NCBI GenBank assembly: GCA_937868485.1
Contig: CALMML010000473.1
Location: 1-36,091, forward strand
From: an uncultured Myxococcales bacterium
Lineage (GTDB): Bacteria > Myxococcota_A > Polyangia > Palsa-1104 > JAEUJZ01
Reading direction: 5' to 3'
Length of the DNA stretch: 36,091 nt
Under the pieces are notes generated by a model. The model had not been told where the DNA came from, made no database searches, and saw only the letters and a list, made by a program, of their open reading frames with translations. Position 1 is the first letter of the stretch. Each line of letters begins with the position of its first letter. The position numbers and the translations under genes are program-made. This document shows positions 9,548-17,976 of the stretch, one piece after another.

Positions 9548-9580
9548 GTGGTGCGAAAATCTAGCAGATCGACGAGTGCA
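9548..9580. promoter_or_regulatory. 33-bp divergent gap between aroDE and aroKB
   Basis: Two divergent start codons are only 33 bp apart. This space is too short for two separate conventional promoters with leaders. No convincing -35/-10 pair was found on either strand; on the minus strand TAGATT lies about 10 bp before the aroDE ATG and could serve as a -10 for a very short leader. Promoters may lie inside the opposite coding sequence, or one of the chosen starts may be too far upstream (an alternative aroKB ATG exists at 9599). Confidence 0.35.
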
Positions 9581-11143
9581 ATGGCAAAATCCGCGCCCAT
9601 GTTGGTTCTGTGTGGGCCTCCTTCGGTCGGGAAAAGTACAATTGGTCGGATGTGCGCACAGCGGTTGGGAGTCCGCTTCATAGACACCGATCAAGTGATT
9701 GCGCAGCAGTTCGGTGGATCGATCGCGGAGCTTGTGTCACAAGAGGGAGAAGCGGCGCTGCGAGACAGAGAGCGGGCGCTCATTGAGCGACTCCCGAGCG
9801 AGCCGTGCGTGGTGGCGGTTGGGGGCGGACTGATGACGGTGGAGCCGGTGCGGAAGCTGCTGCGCGCGCGTGGCTTTGTGGTGGGACTTGATGCTTCGCT
9901 GTCGGTTCTGCTGTCGCGGCTTGCGCAGAGTGAAGAGATCCGTCCACTGCTGCTTCCTGACCCTGCACAGACACTTCCGGGGCTCCTTTCCCGTCGAGAA
10001 TCTGCGTATCGAGATGTCGATGTTCGGATCTGTGTGGATGATCTGTCGGCAGAGCAAGCGGCAGAGTGTGTGAGTCTGCTCTATCGGCAGCGGCATCCGA
10101 CGCTCGGTATGGGAGAGGTTATCTACAGCGAGTCCCTTCCTGATCCGGCGCAGCTTGGGAGTCATTCGATCGTGGTGTCTGATCAAGTGCTGTCGTCGGT
10201 GGCGCGCGGTGCGCTGTGTCCGTGGCTGTCGCGTGTTCCGCTGCGCTATGAAGTGACGGCAGGAGAGTCGCTAAAGGAGCTGTCTGGATTCGCTTCGCAC
10301 GTTGAACAGATCTTGGCGCTGACCCAGCGAGCAGAGACGCCGGTTCAGGTGGTTGCGATCGGGGGTGGATCGGTGGGTGACTTCGCGGGCTTTTTTGCCA
10401 GCGTGTGGAAGCGTGGCGTTCCGCTTGTGCAGATTCCTTCGACGTGGCTGGCTGCGATTGACTCTGCGCACGGAGGAAAGAACGCGCTCAACGTCGGCAA
10501 GATCAAAAACCAGATCGGAACGATCGTCTTTGCGAAGCAGATTTACTTGTGCAAAGAGCTGCTGTTTCTTCAGCCCAAAGAGCGTGCGCGGGAAGCGCTG
10601 GGAGAGCTGCTGAAGATTGCAATCATCGACGGTGGAGAGTGGACGAAGGAGCTGTTTTCCTCCGCGCTGTCTGGAAACGATCTGCTGTGGCGATTTCTAC
10701 CGGATGCGGTGGCTGCGAAGTACAAGGTGGTGCGCGCCGATCCCTATGAAAAGCTGGGCGTGCGACATCACCTAAACCTGGGACATACGCTGGGCCATGT
10801 ACTGGAGTCCGTTCATCAGCTTCCGCATGGGCTCGCAGTTGCACAGGGTTTGCATTTCGCGCTGGTTGTATCAAGGAAGCTTGGCTTTCTAGCTGAAACA
10901 GACTTGCATTACCTACAGACGGTGCTGCGCGATCGATTTGGGCTTGCGGATCGCAGGCGTGAGCTTGCCAAGATTCCGCAGCGGCGCTTTGTGGAGCTGC
11001 TGGGACAAGACAAAAAGCGTACTCCCGATGCGGCGATTCGCTTCGTGGTGGTGGCGCAAGTGGGTCAGGTTCAGACGGTGGCGCTTGGTCTGCCAGCGCT
11101 GTGTGAGCTGGCGATCGAGCAGGGCTATGTTCTTGCGGAGTAA
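9581..11143 (+). CDS. aroKB: AroK-AroB fusion: shikimate kinase plus 3-dehydroquinate synthase
   Basis: A 520-residue two-enzyme protein. Residues 1 to about 165 are shikimate kinase: P-loop GPPSVGKST (12-20, Lys18), FIDTDQVI, the substrate-binding RDRE region and VAVGGGLMT. From about 175 it is dehydroquinate synthase, an NAD- and metal-dependent enzyme: VVAIGGGSVGDFAGFFAS (about 258-275), IPSTWLAAIDSAHGGKNALN, and the zinc-ligand region HHLNLGHTLGH (about 396-406). The two domains act at non-adjacent steps (second and fifth). ATG 9581 gives only six residues before the conserved core; ATG 9599 is an alternative. The frame upstream to 9521 overlaps aroDE and is not needed. aroA follows after 3 bp. 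Confidence 0.93.
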   Translation: MAKSAPMLVLCGPPSVGKSTIGRMCAQRLGVRFIDTDQVIAQQFGGSIAELVSQEGEAALRDRERALIERLPSEPCVVAVGGGLMTVEPVRKLLRARGFVVGLDASLSVLLSRLAQSEEIRPLLLPDPAQTLPGLLSRRESAYRDVDVRICVDDLSAEQAAECVSLLYRQRHPTLGMGEVIYSESLPDPAQLGSHSIVVSDQVLSSVARGALCPWLSRVPLRYEVTAGESLKELSGFASHVEQILALTQRAETPVQVVAIGGGSVGDFAGFFASVWKRGVPLVQIPSTWLAAIDSAHGGKNALNVGKIKNQIGTIVFAKQIYLCKELLFLQPKERAREALGELLKIAIIDGGEWTKELFSSALSGNDLLWRFLPDAVAAKYKVVRADPYEKLGVRHHLNLGHTLGHVLESVHQLPHGLAVAQGLHFALVVSRKLGFLAETDLHYLQTVLRDRFGLADRRRELAKIPQRRFVELLGQDKKRTPDAAIRFVVVAQVGQVQTVALGLPALCELAIEQGYVLAE

Positions 11144-11146
11144 GGA

Positions 11147-12364
11147 GTGAATCAGGTGTTTTCCTTTGCGGGTCCGATTCCGCCGTCGAAGTCGGTGCTG
11201 ATTCGGCAGCTTCTGTTAACGCTGTATCAGCCGCAGCTACAGATTCCGTTTCTGTCGCGCTGTCGGGATGTGGTGGCGATGAGCGGTGCGGTTTGCTCGT
11301 TTCGCAGTGCGCAGCCTGAGACGCCGCTTGATGTGGACTGCGGGGAAGCGGGACTGGTGTTGCGGCTGTGTCTGGGCTATGCATCCCGTCGGGGCGGATC
11401 GTATCTGCTGCATGGATCGCCACGGCTGATTGAGCGTCCACATGAGCCGTTTTTGTCGGTGCTTGCGCAGCTTGGGAGTGTGGTGTCAAAGACAGAGCGC
11501 GCGCTCTGTGTGAAGTCGGAAGGCTGGCATCAGCCTCGGGGGGCGCTGAGTCTGAAAGGGAGTCTGTCGAGTCAGTTTGCCAGCTCGCTGATCTTGAATG
11601 CGTGGGAGCTGCCGTTTCCGCTGGAGATCGTGTGCGATGCAGAGCCGGTATCGGAAGGTTACTTGGCGCTGTCGATGGAGCTTTCCTCACGCTGCGGAAT
11701 GATGATGGAGGTGTCAAAGGAGGAGGCGGCGCTTCGGCTGGTGATTCCGAGCGGACAGCAGGTGAGGCCGATTGCGCTGTCTTCAGAGGCGGATGTTAGC
11801 TCGGCATTTGCCGTCGCTGCGCTGGCTGCGGTGGCGGGCTCTGCGCACATCGTGAACTTTCCGCAGCAGAGTCTTCAGCCCGATGTGCTGTTTGTGAAGC
11901 TGCTTGAGCAGATGGGGGTTCCGATCGCGCGGACAGCCGGTGGTCTGTCTGTGGAAAAGGCCGAGCGACTTGTGCCGATCGATGTGGACCTGGGGGGCGC
12001 GCCGGACCTTACGCCGGTGCTGGCGGTGCTGTGTGCGCTGTGTCCGGGTCGATCACGAATCTTTGGGGCTCCGCAGCTGCGAGGAAAGGAATCGGATCGA
12101 ATTGCGACGACAGGGGCGCTCCTTTCGGTGCTGGGAAGACACGCGACGGCCACAGAAGATGGACTGGAGATTGTAGGAAGACCTGTGGAGGAAGCCGATC
12201 GGCTGCGTCCCGCGCGCTTTGATGCAAGCGGAGATCATCGCTTGGTGATGGCTGCTGCGGTGGCGCGCTGGGCAGGATTTCCCGTCGAGATCGCAGGTCT
12301 GTCCGCAGTGGAAAAGAGCTTTCCAGAGTTTCTGTCGATTGCCCAATTGGGAAAGGAATCCTAA
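11147..12364 (+). CDS. aroA: 3-phosphoshikimate 1-carboxyvinyltransferase (EPSP synthase)
   Basis: A 405-residue EPSP synthase, slightly shorter than the usual 420-440 because the N-terminus begins almost directly at the substrate-binding PPSKSVLIRQLLL. Other signatures: GEAGLVLRL in place of the usual N-A-G-T-A-x-R block, GSLSSQFASSLIL, RGKESDRI, DLTPVLAVLCA with the catalytic Asp, DHRLVM and KSFPEF. The sequence is divergent but all functional blocks are present. The GTG at 11147 begins 3 bp after the aroKB stop. GCGGAG and AAGGA precede it; the latter is too close to be ideal, so the former probably serves. aroC follows after 3 bp. It transfers the enolpyruvyl group from PEP to shikimate-3-phosphate. 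Confidence 0.93.
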   Translation: MNQVFSFAGPIPPSKSVLIRQLLLTLYQPQLQIPFLSRCRDVVAMSGAVCSFRSAQPETPLDVDCGEAGLVLRLCLGYASRRGGSYLLHGSPRLIERPHEPFLSVLAQLGSVVSKTERALCVKSEGWHQPRGALSLKGSLSSQFASSLILNAWELPFPLEIVCDAEPVSEGYLALSMELSSRCGMMMEVSKEEAALRLVIPSGQQVRPIALSSEADVSSAFAVAALAAVAGSAHIVNFPQQSLQPDVLFVKLLEQMGVPIARTAGGLSVEKAERLVPIDVDLGGAPDLTPVLAVLCALCPGRSRIFGAPQLRGKESDRIATTGALLSVLGRHATATEDGLEIVGRPVEEADRLRPARFDASGDHRLVMAAAVARWAGFPVEIAGLSAVEKSFPEFLSIAQLGKES

Positions 12365-12367
12365 GTC

Positions 12368-13432
12368 ATGAGCGCCAGTTCATTTGGTCAGCGCTTTGTG
12401 ATGACGACGTTTGGGGAAAGTCATGGACCGGCGCTGGGTGTGGTCATTGATGGCTGTCCGGCGGGCGTTCCGTTCGATGAAGGGCGCTTGCGTAGTGAGC
12501 TTGCGCGACGACGACCGGGAACGGTGACAGCGAGCGGAGAGAGCATCACCTCCGCGCGCGCGGAGTCCGATGAGCCGGAGATCTTAAGCGGTGTGTATCA
12601 AGGTGTAACGCTTGGGACTCCGATTGCGATGCTGGTGCGGAATCAGGATGCGCGATCGAAGGACTATCAAGAGATCGCGGAAAAGCCGCGCGTGGGACAT
12701 GCGGATGATGTCTGGCGAGGCAAGTTTGGACACACCGATCCGCGTGGTGGAGGGCGCAGCTCGGGACGAGAAACGGTCGCGCGGGTGATGGCGGGAGCGG
12801 TCGCGCAGATGCTGCTTGCGAAGCTGTGTCCGGGTCTTTCTGTGCGAGGCTTTGCGCGACAGATTGGTCCGCTTTTGTTGTCGGATGAGGAGCTGGTTGC
12901 GCTGGATGAAGCGGCGCTGTCTGTGCAGCAGATCGATGCGTTTGCGGCGCGCTTGCCAAGTGCTCGGCTGTCCAAGCAAGTCACGGATCTTCTCGTCGCT
13001 GCGAAGCAGGAAGGGCGCAGCTATGGCGGGATCATTGAGCTGTGGATGGACGGAGTCCCGGCGAGCTTGGGACAGCCGGTGTTTCACAAGCTAAAGGCGG
13101 ATCTAGCGCAGGCGATGCTGAGCGTGGGCGCAACCTCGAGTGTTGAGCTGGGCGACGGTGTAGAGGTGGCTTCCGCCGAAGGAAGTACGTTCCATTCCAA
13201 GGTGGAAAAGCCGCTCCGTTATGGTGGTGTTCGCGGCGGAATCAGCACGGGAGAGCGAATTGTGCTGCGGGTTGCGTGTAAGCCCACGGCGTCGGTGCTT
13301 CACGTTGCGAAGGCGGGACGACACGATCCTTGTATTGTGCCGCGCGCGATTCCGGTGCTGGAAGCGATGGCGCATGTGGTGCTTGCGGATCACGCGCTGT
13401 GGCAGCGTACAGATCGGCTGGGAATCGATTAG
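12368..13432 (+). CDS. aroC: Chorismate synthase
   Basis: A full-length 354-residue chorismate synthase, the FMN-dependent last step of the shikimate pathway, whose product feeds MenF at the other end of this cluster. Seen: FGESHG (15-20), VIDGCPAGVPFDE, the R-R-P-G block, GHTDPRGGGRSSGRETVARV, and RYGGVRGGISTGE. Start ATG 12368 has AAGGA about 10 bp upstream. The last four codons (LGID plus TAG) are the first unit of an 11-bp tandem repeat, so the C-terminal end of the gene has been built from, or seeded, the array. Confidence 0.96.
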   Translation: MSASSFGQRFVMTTFGESHGPALGVVIDGCPAGVPFDEGRLRSELARRRPGTVTASGESITSARAESDEPEILSGVYQGVTLGTPIAMLVRNQDARSKDYQEIAEKPRVGHADDVWRGKFGHTDPRGGGRSSGRETVARVMAGAVAQMLLAKLCPGLSVRGFARQIGPLLLSDEELVALDEAALSVQQIDAFAARLPSARLSKQVTDLLVAAKQEGRSYGGIIELWMDGVPASLGQPVFHKLKADLAQAMLSVGATSSVELGDGVEVASAEGSTFHSKVEKPLRYGGVRGGISTGERIVLRVACKPTASVLHVAKAGRHDPCIVPRAIPVLEAMAHVVLADHALWQRTDRLGID

Positions 13433-13541
13433 GAATCGATTAGGAATCGATTAGGAGTCGGCTGGGAATCGATTAGGAATCGGTTAGGAATCGATTGGGA
13501 ATCGATTAGGAATCGAGCAGGAATCGATTAGGAATCGCTTG
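13421..13541 (+). repeat. 11-bp tandem array, eleven units, overlapping the aroC stop
   Basis: Eleven consecutive 11-bp units with consensus GGAATCGATTA, each with the palindrome AATCGATT. Units 1, 2, 3, 5, 8 and 10 are exact; 4, 6, 7, 9 and 11 differ by one to five bases. A degenerate unit may precede it at 13410-13420. Since 11 is not a multiple of 3 and TAG spans each exact junction, the array closes all three plus-strand frames; TAA in the complement does the same on the minus strand. It fills the gap between convergent aroC and the RNase J gene. No spacers, so it is not CRISPR. Confidence 0.95.
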
Positions 13542-13547
13542 GCAAGC

Positions 13548-15317
13548 TCAGCCGAGCAGATCTTCGCTGGGTGGGGCAGGGGACTCACCGAGCAGACAGA
13601 CGACGGTGGGCTTGATGCCGCGTGCGACGCGGAAGACGCTGCGGACGACTCGGCCAATGGAACGCTCTAGCTCGTAGAGATCGCTGCTGCCGTCGCTCGT
13701 GCGATCGAGGTGTGTGTGAAGGACGCTTTCGGCCTGGCGTGCGGCTTGATCGCAGAGCGCTTGGAGCTTGGGTCCAGCGTCGCTGATCCCGACGGCGCGG
13801 ACGGTCAAGCGACGGGGCTGACCGAGCACGCTGGCGATGAGGACGATGCCGGTGCTGCACAGGAGTCGGCGGGTGCGAAGGGTTTCGCTGCCGACTTCAC
13901 CGACGGTGGTTCCTTCGATGGCGACGGCGGGGCAGGCAATGTGATCGATGACTTCGACGCGGCTACCGATGGAGATGACGTCGCCATTAGACTGACACAG
14001 TGCGGGAATGCCGAGGCTGGCAGCGATCTCGGCGTGGGCGGCAAGCTGACGGGCACCGCCGTGGACGGGCAGAAGTGTCTTGGGCGCAAAGGTCTCGAGC
14101 AGCCAGCGAAGCTCGTCACGATAGCCGTGACCAGAGACGGCGTAGAGCGGGCCTGAGACGACGGAAATTCCGTGCAGCACCAAGCGATCGGCCAGTCGAG
14201 ACACTGCGCGCTCATTGCCGGGAATCGCACGAGCAGCCAGGACGACGGTGTCCCCAGCTTGCAGACGGAGCTTGCCAAATGGTGGGCTGGTATTCGGTTC
14301 CAGCGCAGCGACGAGCTTTCCAAGTGCAGCGACGGACTCGCCTTGGGTTCCGGTACACAGCAGTGCGACCTGATGACGGGGCAGCAGCGCGGCTTCGTCG
14401 GGTGTACACAGCAGCGAGGAGGGAAGCTTGATGGCTCCGACGGACTCTGCAGCATCCATCGCATCGTGAAGACCACGTCCGAGCAGACAGAGCCTTCGAC
14501 CGTGGCGCTCACAGCTCTTGGCAAAGTGACTGATTCGCTCGATGTGCGACGAAAACAGCGTCACAGCGACGCGTCCTTTGTGGCTGGCCAGCACCGCTTG
14601 CAGCGAGTCTTCGACGACCTGTTCATCCCCCGAGTTGCCGTTCGAGAGCGCATTGGTGCTGTCGCCAACCAGCAGATCGATCGGCGGCAGCGGGCGGGGT
14701 CGCGGCTCGAAGCGCACCGTTTCGGCGACGACTTTGTAGTCACCGGTGTGCAGCACCGTCCGTGCATCGTCGGGCAGCGGGTCGGCAAGCTCCAGCTTTC
14801 CGCTCGAATCGGGCACAAGCTGCGACGGACGAAGCGGCCCAGTGATCAGCAGTGAGCACGCCTCGGGAATCGAGTGAGGCACCGCCAGCGGCAGGATCGT
14901 AAGGCCAGGCGCATCAGGTTGTTCGTCGGACAGCGTCGCCGATAGATGCAGGATCTGTCCCGGCACCAGCGGACGCGGATCGAACAGCTTGGCAGCGACT
15001 CCGTTGCGACGGAGCCGGTTGTGACACAGCCTGAGCGCGAGCGGTCGTCCATAGACGGGAATCGGTCGCTCAAGGGTGCGCAGCAGGTGATAGACACCAC
15101 CGACGTGATCTTCGTGTCCGTGCGTCAGAACCACTGCGTGGGGCACCCCAAAGCGAGCGATCAGCGCCGACAGGTCGCAGACGAAGTGATCGATGCCGGG
15201 TGACAGATCGTCGGGCATTTGAATGCCACAGTCGACCAGAACCAGCGTCTCGGCGCAGACGTAGGCGGTTAGGTTTCGGCCAAACTCTCCACAGCCACCG
15301 ACTGGAATGACGAGCAT
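13548..15317 (-). CDS. rnj: Ribonuclease J (metallo-beta-lactamase/beta-CASP RNase)
   Basis: A 589-residue beta-CASP ribonuclease with both endo- and 5'-exonuclease roles in RNA turnover in characterised members. From the chosen start, IPVGGCGEFGRNLTAY matches the RNase J N-terminus. The metal site is LTHGHEDHVGG (His66, His68, Asp70, His71), followed by HTGDYK, GDSTNA, FSSHIERI (a variant of the usual FASNxxRI), CTGTQGE, AARAIPGNE, SGHGYRDEL and PVHGG. ATG 15317 is preferred because family homology starts with the next residue; the frame is open to 15416 without homology. The RNA-5'-end specificity cannot be read from the sequence. It converges on aroC and diverges from the PCD gene across 113 bp. 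Confidence 0.9.
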   Translation of the reverse strand: MLVIPVGGCGEFGRNLTAYVCAETLVLVDCGIQMPDDLSPGIDHFVCDLSALIARFGVPHAVVLTHGHEDHVGGVYHLLRTLERPIPVYGRPLALRLCHNRLRRNGVAAKLFDPRPLVPGQILHLSATLSDEQPDAPGLTILPLAVPHSIPEACSLLITGPLRPSQLVPDSSGKLELADPLPDDARTVLHTGDYKVVAETVRFEPRPRPLPPIDLLVGDSTNALSNGNSGDEQVVEDSLQAVLASHKGRVAVTLFSSHIERISHFAKSCERHGRRLCLLGRGLHDAMDAAESVGAIKLPSSLLCTPDEAALLPRHQVALLCTGTQGESVAALGKLVAALEPNTSPPFGKLRLQAGDTVVLAARAIPGNERAVSRLADRLVLHGISVVSGPLYAVSGHGYRDELRWLLETFAPKTLLPVHGGARQLAAHAEIAASLGIPALCQSNGDVISIGSRVEVIDHIACPAVAIEGTTVGEVGSETLRTRRLLCSTGIVLIASVLGQPRRLTVRAVGISDAGPKLQALCDQAARQAESVLHTHLDRTSDGSSDLYELERSIGRVVRSVFRVARGIKPTVVCLLGESPAPPSEDLLG

Positions 15318-15430
15318 GAGGGCCGGGACACTAGCAGCGGCGAGCCCGAACGTAAAGACCGGCACCAGCTGAGGAATCGCGTCTGGGCTTGCCGACAGAC
15401 CGTGACCTGTGCTCAAAATGCGCCCTAGCG

Positions 15431-15736
15431 ATGAATCAGACTCTCACTGAAGAGCAGTTGACGACGGCGATTCGTGACCCTCAGCTGAAGCGCTGGACCG
15501 TGGTTGGCGGCAAGCTGTTTCGCGAATATCAGTTCACGTCGTTTGTCGAGGCGTTTTCGTTCATGACCGCCGTGGCGCTGCAAGCCGAGGCCATGAACCA
15601 TCATCCCGAGTGGACGAACGTCTATTCGCGCGTCACGGTGTCTTTGTCGACGCACGATGCTCAGGGAATTACCGCGCTGGATGTGCAGCTCGCTCGAATC
15701 TTCGAGAAGCAAGCCGCCGGACGCACCCTGGCGTAG
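15431..15736 (+). CDS. phhB: 4a-hydroxytetrahydrobiopterin dehydratase (pterin carbinolamine dehydratase)
   Basis: A complete 101-residue PCD/DCoH-family protein. The signature is clear: F-x-F-MTAVALQAE, then NHHPEWTNVYSRVTVSLSTH and GITALDVQLA. It regenerates the pterin cofactor after aromatic amino acid hydroxylation; in bacteria lacking such hydroxylases it may serve molybdopterin or other pterin chemistry. No phenylalanine hydroxylase is in the window, so the partner is unknown. ATG 15431 is preferred over an upstream in-frame start at 15389, as the family begins with a similar short helix. The next gene starts 12-30 bp downstream. Confidence 0.93.
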   Translation: MNQTLTEEQLTTAIRDPQLKRWTVVGGKLFREYQFTSFVEAFSFMTAVALQAEAMNHHPEWTNVYSRVTVSLSTHDAQGITALDVQLARIFEKQAAGRTLA

Positions 15737-15766
15737 CGAGGCCGTCACTTGCGCAAACGGCTGGGT

Positions 15767-17974
15767 ATGACGCTGCGACGGCGACTTTGTCGGCTGCTGG
15801 TCTGTTCGAGCCTGCTCATGTCGTCGTGGGCGCAGGCTGGCGACGACGAGCCGTCGGAATCCAGCAAGCCGCGCTCACAGGTTGATGTGGTGGGCTCGGT
15901 GAACCTGTCGCGCAGCACCGTATGGGACAGTCCGCGTGCGACGTCAGCCGTGATGCGAGATGAGCTGCGCGTGCGTCCTCCTCGGATGACCGGCGATACG
16001 CTGGAACTGGAAGACGGCGTGACGGTGCAGCGGCCCAGCTATAACTCGGCGTTACCGTCGCTGCGAGGTCTCGGTGATGCGCGCGTGTTGCTGGTGGTCG
16101 ATGGGATTCGCTTAAATACGACGACAACCAGCAGCTTGCCGTCGGGTCTGTCCAACCTGAACTTGGTCGATCCGTATCTGCTCGAGTCGGTGGAGGTCGT
16201 GCGTGGTCCCGGTCTTTCCTCGTATGGCAGCGACGGACTCGGTGGCACGGTGTCGCTGCGGACTCGGCGTCCGGTCGCGATCGTCGGTGCCAACCTGGAA
16301 ATCAATGCGGGCACGCGGCTAAGCTATTCCAGCTACGACCAAGCGTTCGGCGGGAGCTTGTCCGGTGGCGGTCGCTGGGGTCGCTTTTCCGCCGAGACTG
16401 CGTTTTCCGCGCGTCACTTCAACGACCTCAACGGCGGGTATCGCTCGGGCGCGGTTCCTCTTTCGGCGTACAGCGACGGTGGATTGTATCTTGGTGCCAG
16501 CGCAGACACGGGACGAGGCACGGTGCTGCTCGTCTACCAAGGCAGTCGTCAGTACGACGGTCTGCGCAGCGAACGAAGCCAGCCCCAAGATCTGTATCTG
16601 CTGACGGAGCTGGCGCGCGATCTGACCTACATTCGCTACAACGGCAGCTTCGAGGTCGGCGACTCTTCGGTTGATGTGACAGCGACGGCAGCCTATCAGC
16701 GTCTGAATGAACAAGCGGCGCGCACGCAGGTCAGCGTGGATCGGGTCGATCGGCTGACCAGTCGCGATGATGTGCTGTCGCTGAGCGCCAATGTGCGAGC
16801 GGATCTGGGACGCGGGGGCCGACTGGCGGCTGGTCTCGATGGCTACTTTGACTTTGTGTCGAGCAGCGCCGAGCAAGCATCCATCGGTGGTTTTGCACTC
16901 GGGCGCTCGACGCCAGAGTGGATGCGCTATCCAGGTGGCTCGGCGGCCCACAACTTCGCGCTGTTTGTCGTCGATGAAATCGATCTAGAGCAGCTGTTTC
17001 GTGGCGAGCCAAGCGAGCGTCCCGGACGGATCAAAGCGCTGATCTCTGGCCGCGTCGGTGGAAACGTTCTGATCGTCGGTGCCGATGACCGGCTGAGTCG
17101 TCTGTTTTCGTCGCAGCGAAAAGCGCTGGATCGGCGCGTCGATCCGTCGGTGGTCTACGCCGGTTCGTTCCATCTTCGCTACGAGTTTGTGCCCGGTGCG
17201 ATGCTGGTTGCGGGATTTATGACCGGAACGCGTCCAGTCAGCCTCGATGATCAGGCGCGGCTTGATGCGGGACGTCCTGGTATGCTGCTTCCGACGGAAA
17301 ATCTGCTCCTTGGCGAGTCGGCGTATTCGGGTGAAGCGGGTGTGCGGCTGGCGTATTCGCGGATTGAGACGAGCCTGAACTACGCGGTGACGTATCTAAA
17401 AAATCCGCTGGCACTTACGACGGTGAGCGTTGGTGGTTCGGGCTGTTATCCGACGATGGACGGTCGCTGTGTCGAGCAGCTGCTGGGACGGCGAAACGAA
17501 GACTCGGCGCTGCTTCATTCCGTCGAGGCGAGCTTTCGGCTGAACCTGTTTTCGGACCTGCACATCCTGGGCGCGCTGAACTACACCTACGGCGACGTGA
17601 AGCTGGCGGGAAAGAACGATGCAACTGAGCCGATGTGGCGTGTTCCGCCGCTGATGGGCCTGGGCGCGCTACAGCTTCGACGGCCACGGTCGATCTTGAG
17701 CCTGGCAGAAGTGGGTGCGCGAGCCGCAATGTCGCAGCGTCGGTTGGCCAGTCAAGATCGGCTGGATCCAACGATTTGTCCGACGGGACCGACGCTGTGT
17801 GATGGCTCGCCGTGGTTTGTGATGACGTATCTACGCGGGTCGCTGCGGCTGTCTCGGCAGATCTATCTGTCGGGCGTCCTCGAAAACCTGAGCAACGACA
17901 CCTATCGCATCTACGGATCGGGCGTGCCGGGACCGGGGCTGGGTGCGCACTTGGCGCTCGAAGGAAACCTGTAG
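15767..17974 (+). CDS. TonB-dependent outer-membrane receptor
   Basis: A receptor of about 735 residues with a signal peptide (LCRLLVCSSLLMSSWAQA), an N-terminal plug (VQRPSYNSALPSLRGLGDARVLLVVDG, then ESVEVVRGPGLSSYGSDGLGGTVSLRTRR) and a long barrel of alternating strands. It would import a scarce ligand across the outer membrane with TonB energy; the ligand cannot be inferred. No exbB/tonB genes are here. Two tight cysteine pairs occur in likely surface loops (GCYPTMDGRC and ICPTGPTLC). The C-terminus ends in LALEGNL, not the usual aromatic residue. An upstream TTG at 15749 would add six residues; the ATG at 15767 is preferred, though no Shine-Dalgarno was seen for either. It converges on the deaminase gene with only 2 bp between stops. 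Confidence 0.9.
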   Translation: MTLRRRLCRLLVCSSLLMSSWAQAGDDEPSESSKPRSQVDVVGSVNLSRSTVWDSPRATSAVMRDELRVRPPRMTGDTLELEDGVTVQRPSYNSALPSLRGLGDARVLLVVDGIRLNTTTTSSLPSGLSNLNLVDPYLLESVEVVRGPGLSSYGSDGLGGTVSLRTRRPVAIVGANLEINAGTRLSYSSYDQAFGGSLSGGGRWGRFSAETAFSARHFNDLNGGYRSGAVPLSAYSDGGLYLGASADTGRGTVLLVYQGSRQYDGLRSERSQPQDLYLLTELARDLTYIRYNGSFEVGDSSVDVTATAAYQRLNEQAARTQVSVDRVDRLTSRDDVLSLSANVRADLGRGGRLAAGLDGYFDFVSSSAEQASIGGFALGRSTPEWMRYPGGSAAHNFALFVVDEIDLEQLFRGEPSERPGRIKALISGRVGGNVLIVGADDRLSRLFSSQRKALDRRVDPSVVYAGSFHLRYEFVPGAMLVAGFMTGTRPVSLDDQARLDAGRPGMLLPTENLLLGESAYSGEAGVRLAYSRIETSLNYAVTYLKNPLALTTVSVGGSGCYPTMDGRCVEQLLGRRNEDSALLHSVEASFRLNLFSDLHILGALNYTYGDVKLAGKNDATEPMWRVPPLMGLGALQLRRPRSILSLAEVGARAAMSQRRLASQDRLDPTICPTGPTLCDGSPWFVMTYLRGSLRLSRQIYLSGVLENLSNDTYRIYGSGVPGPGLGAHLALEGNL

Positions 17975-17976
17975 CG

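Noticed and set aside
10623-11717. Minus-strand open frame (364 codons) across aroKB and aroA
   Set aside because: Both plus-strand enzymes are unmistakable here; the antisense frame is a composition shadow, rich in Pro/Ala/Ser/His without motifs.
13421-13541. CRISPR array
   Set aside because: Units are directly contiguous, 11 bp long and without spacers; no cas genes lie nearby.
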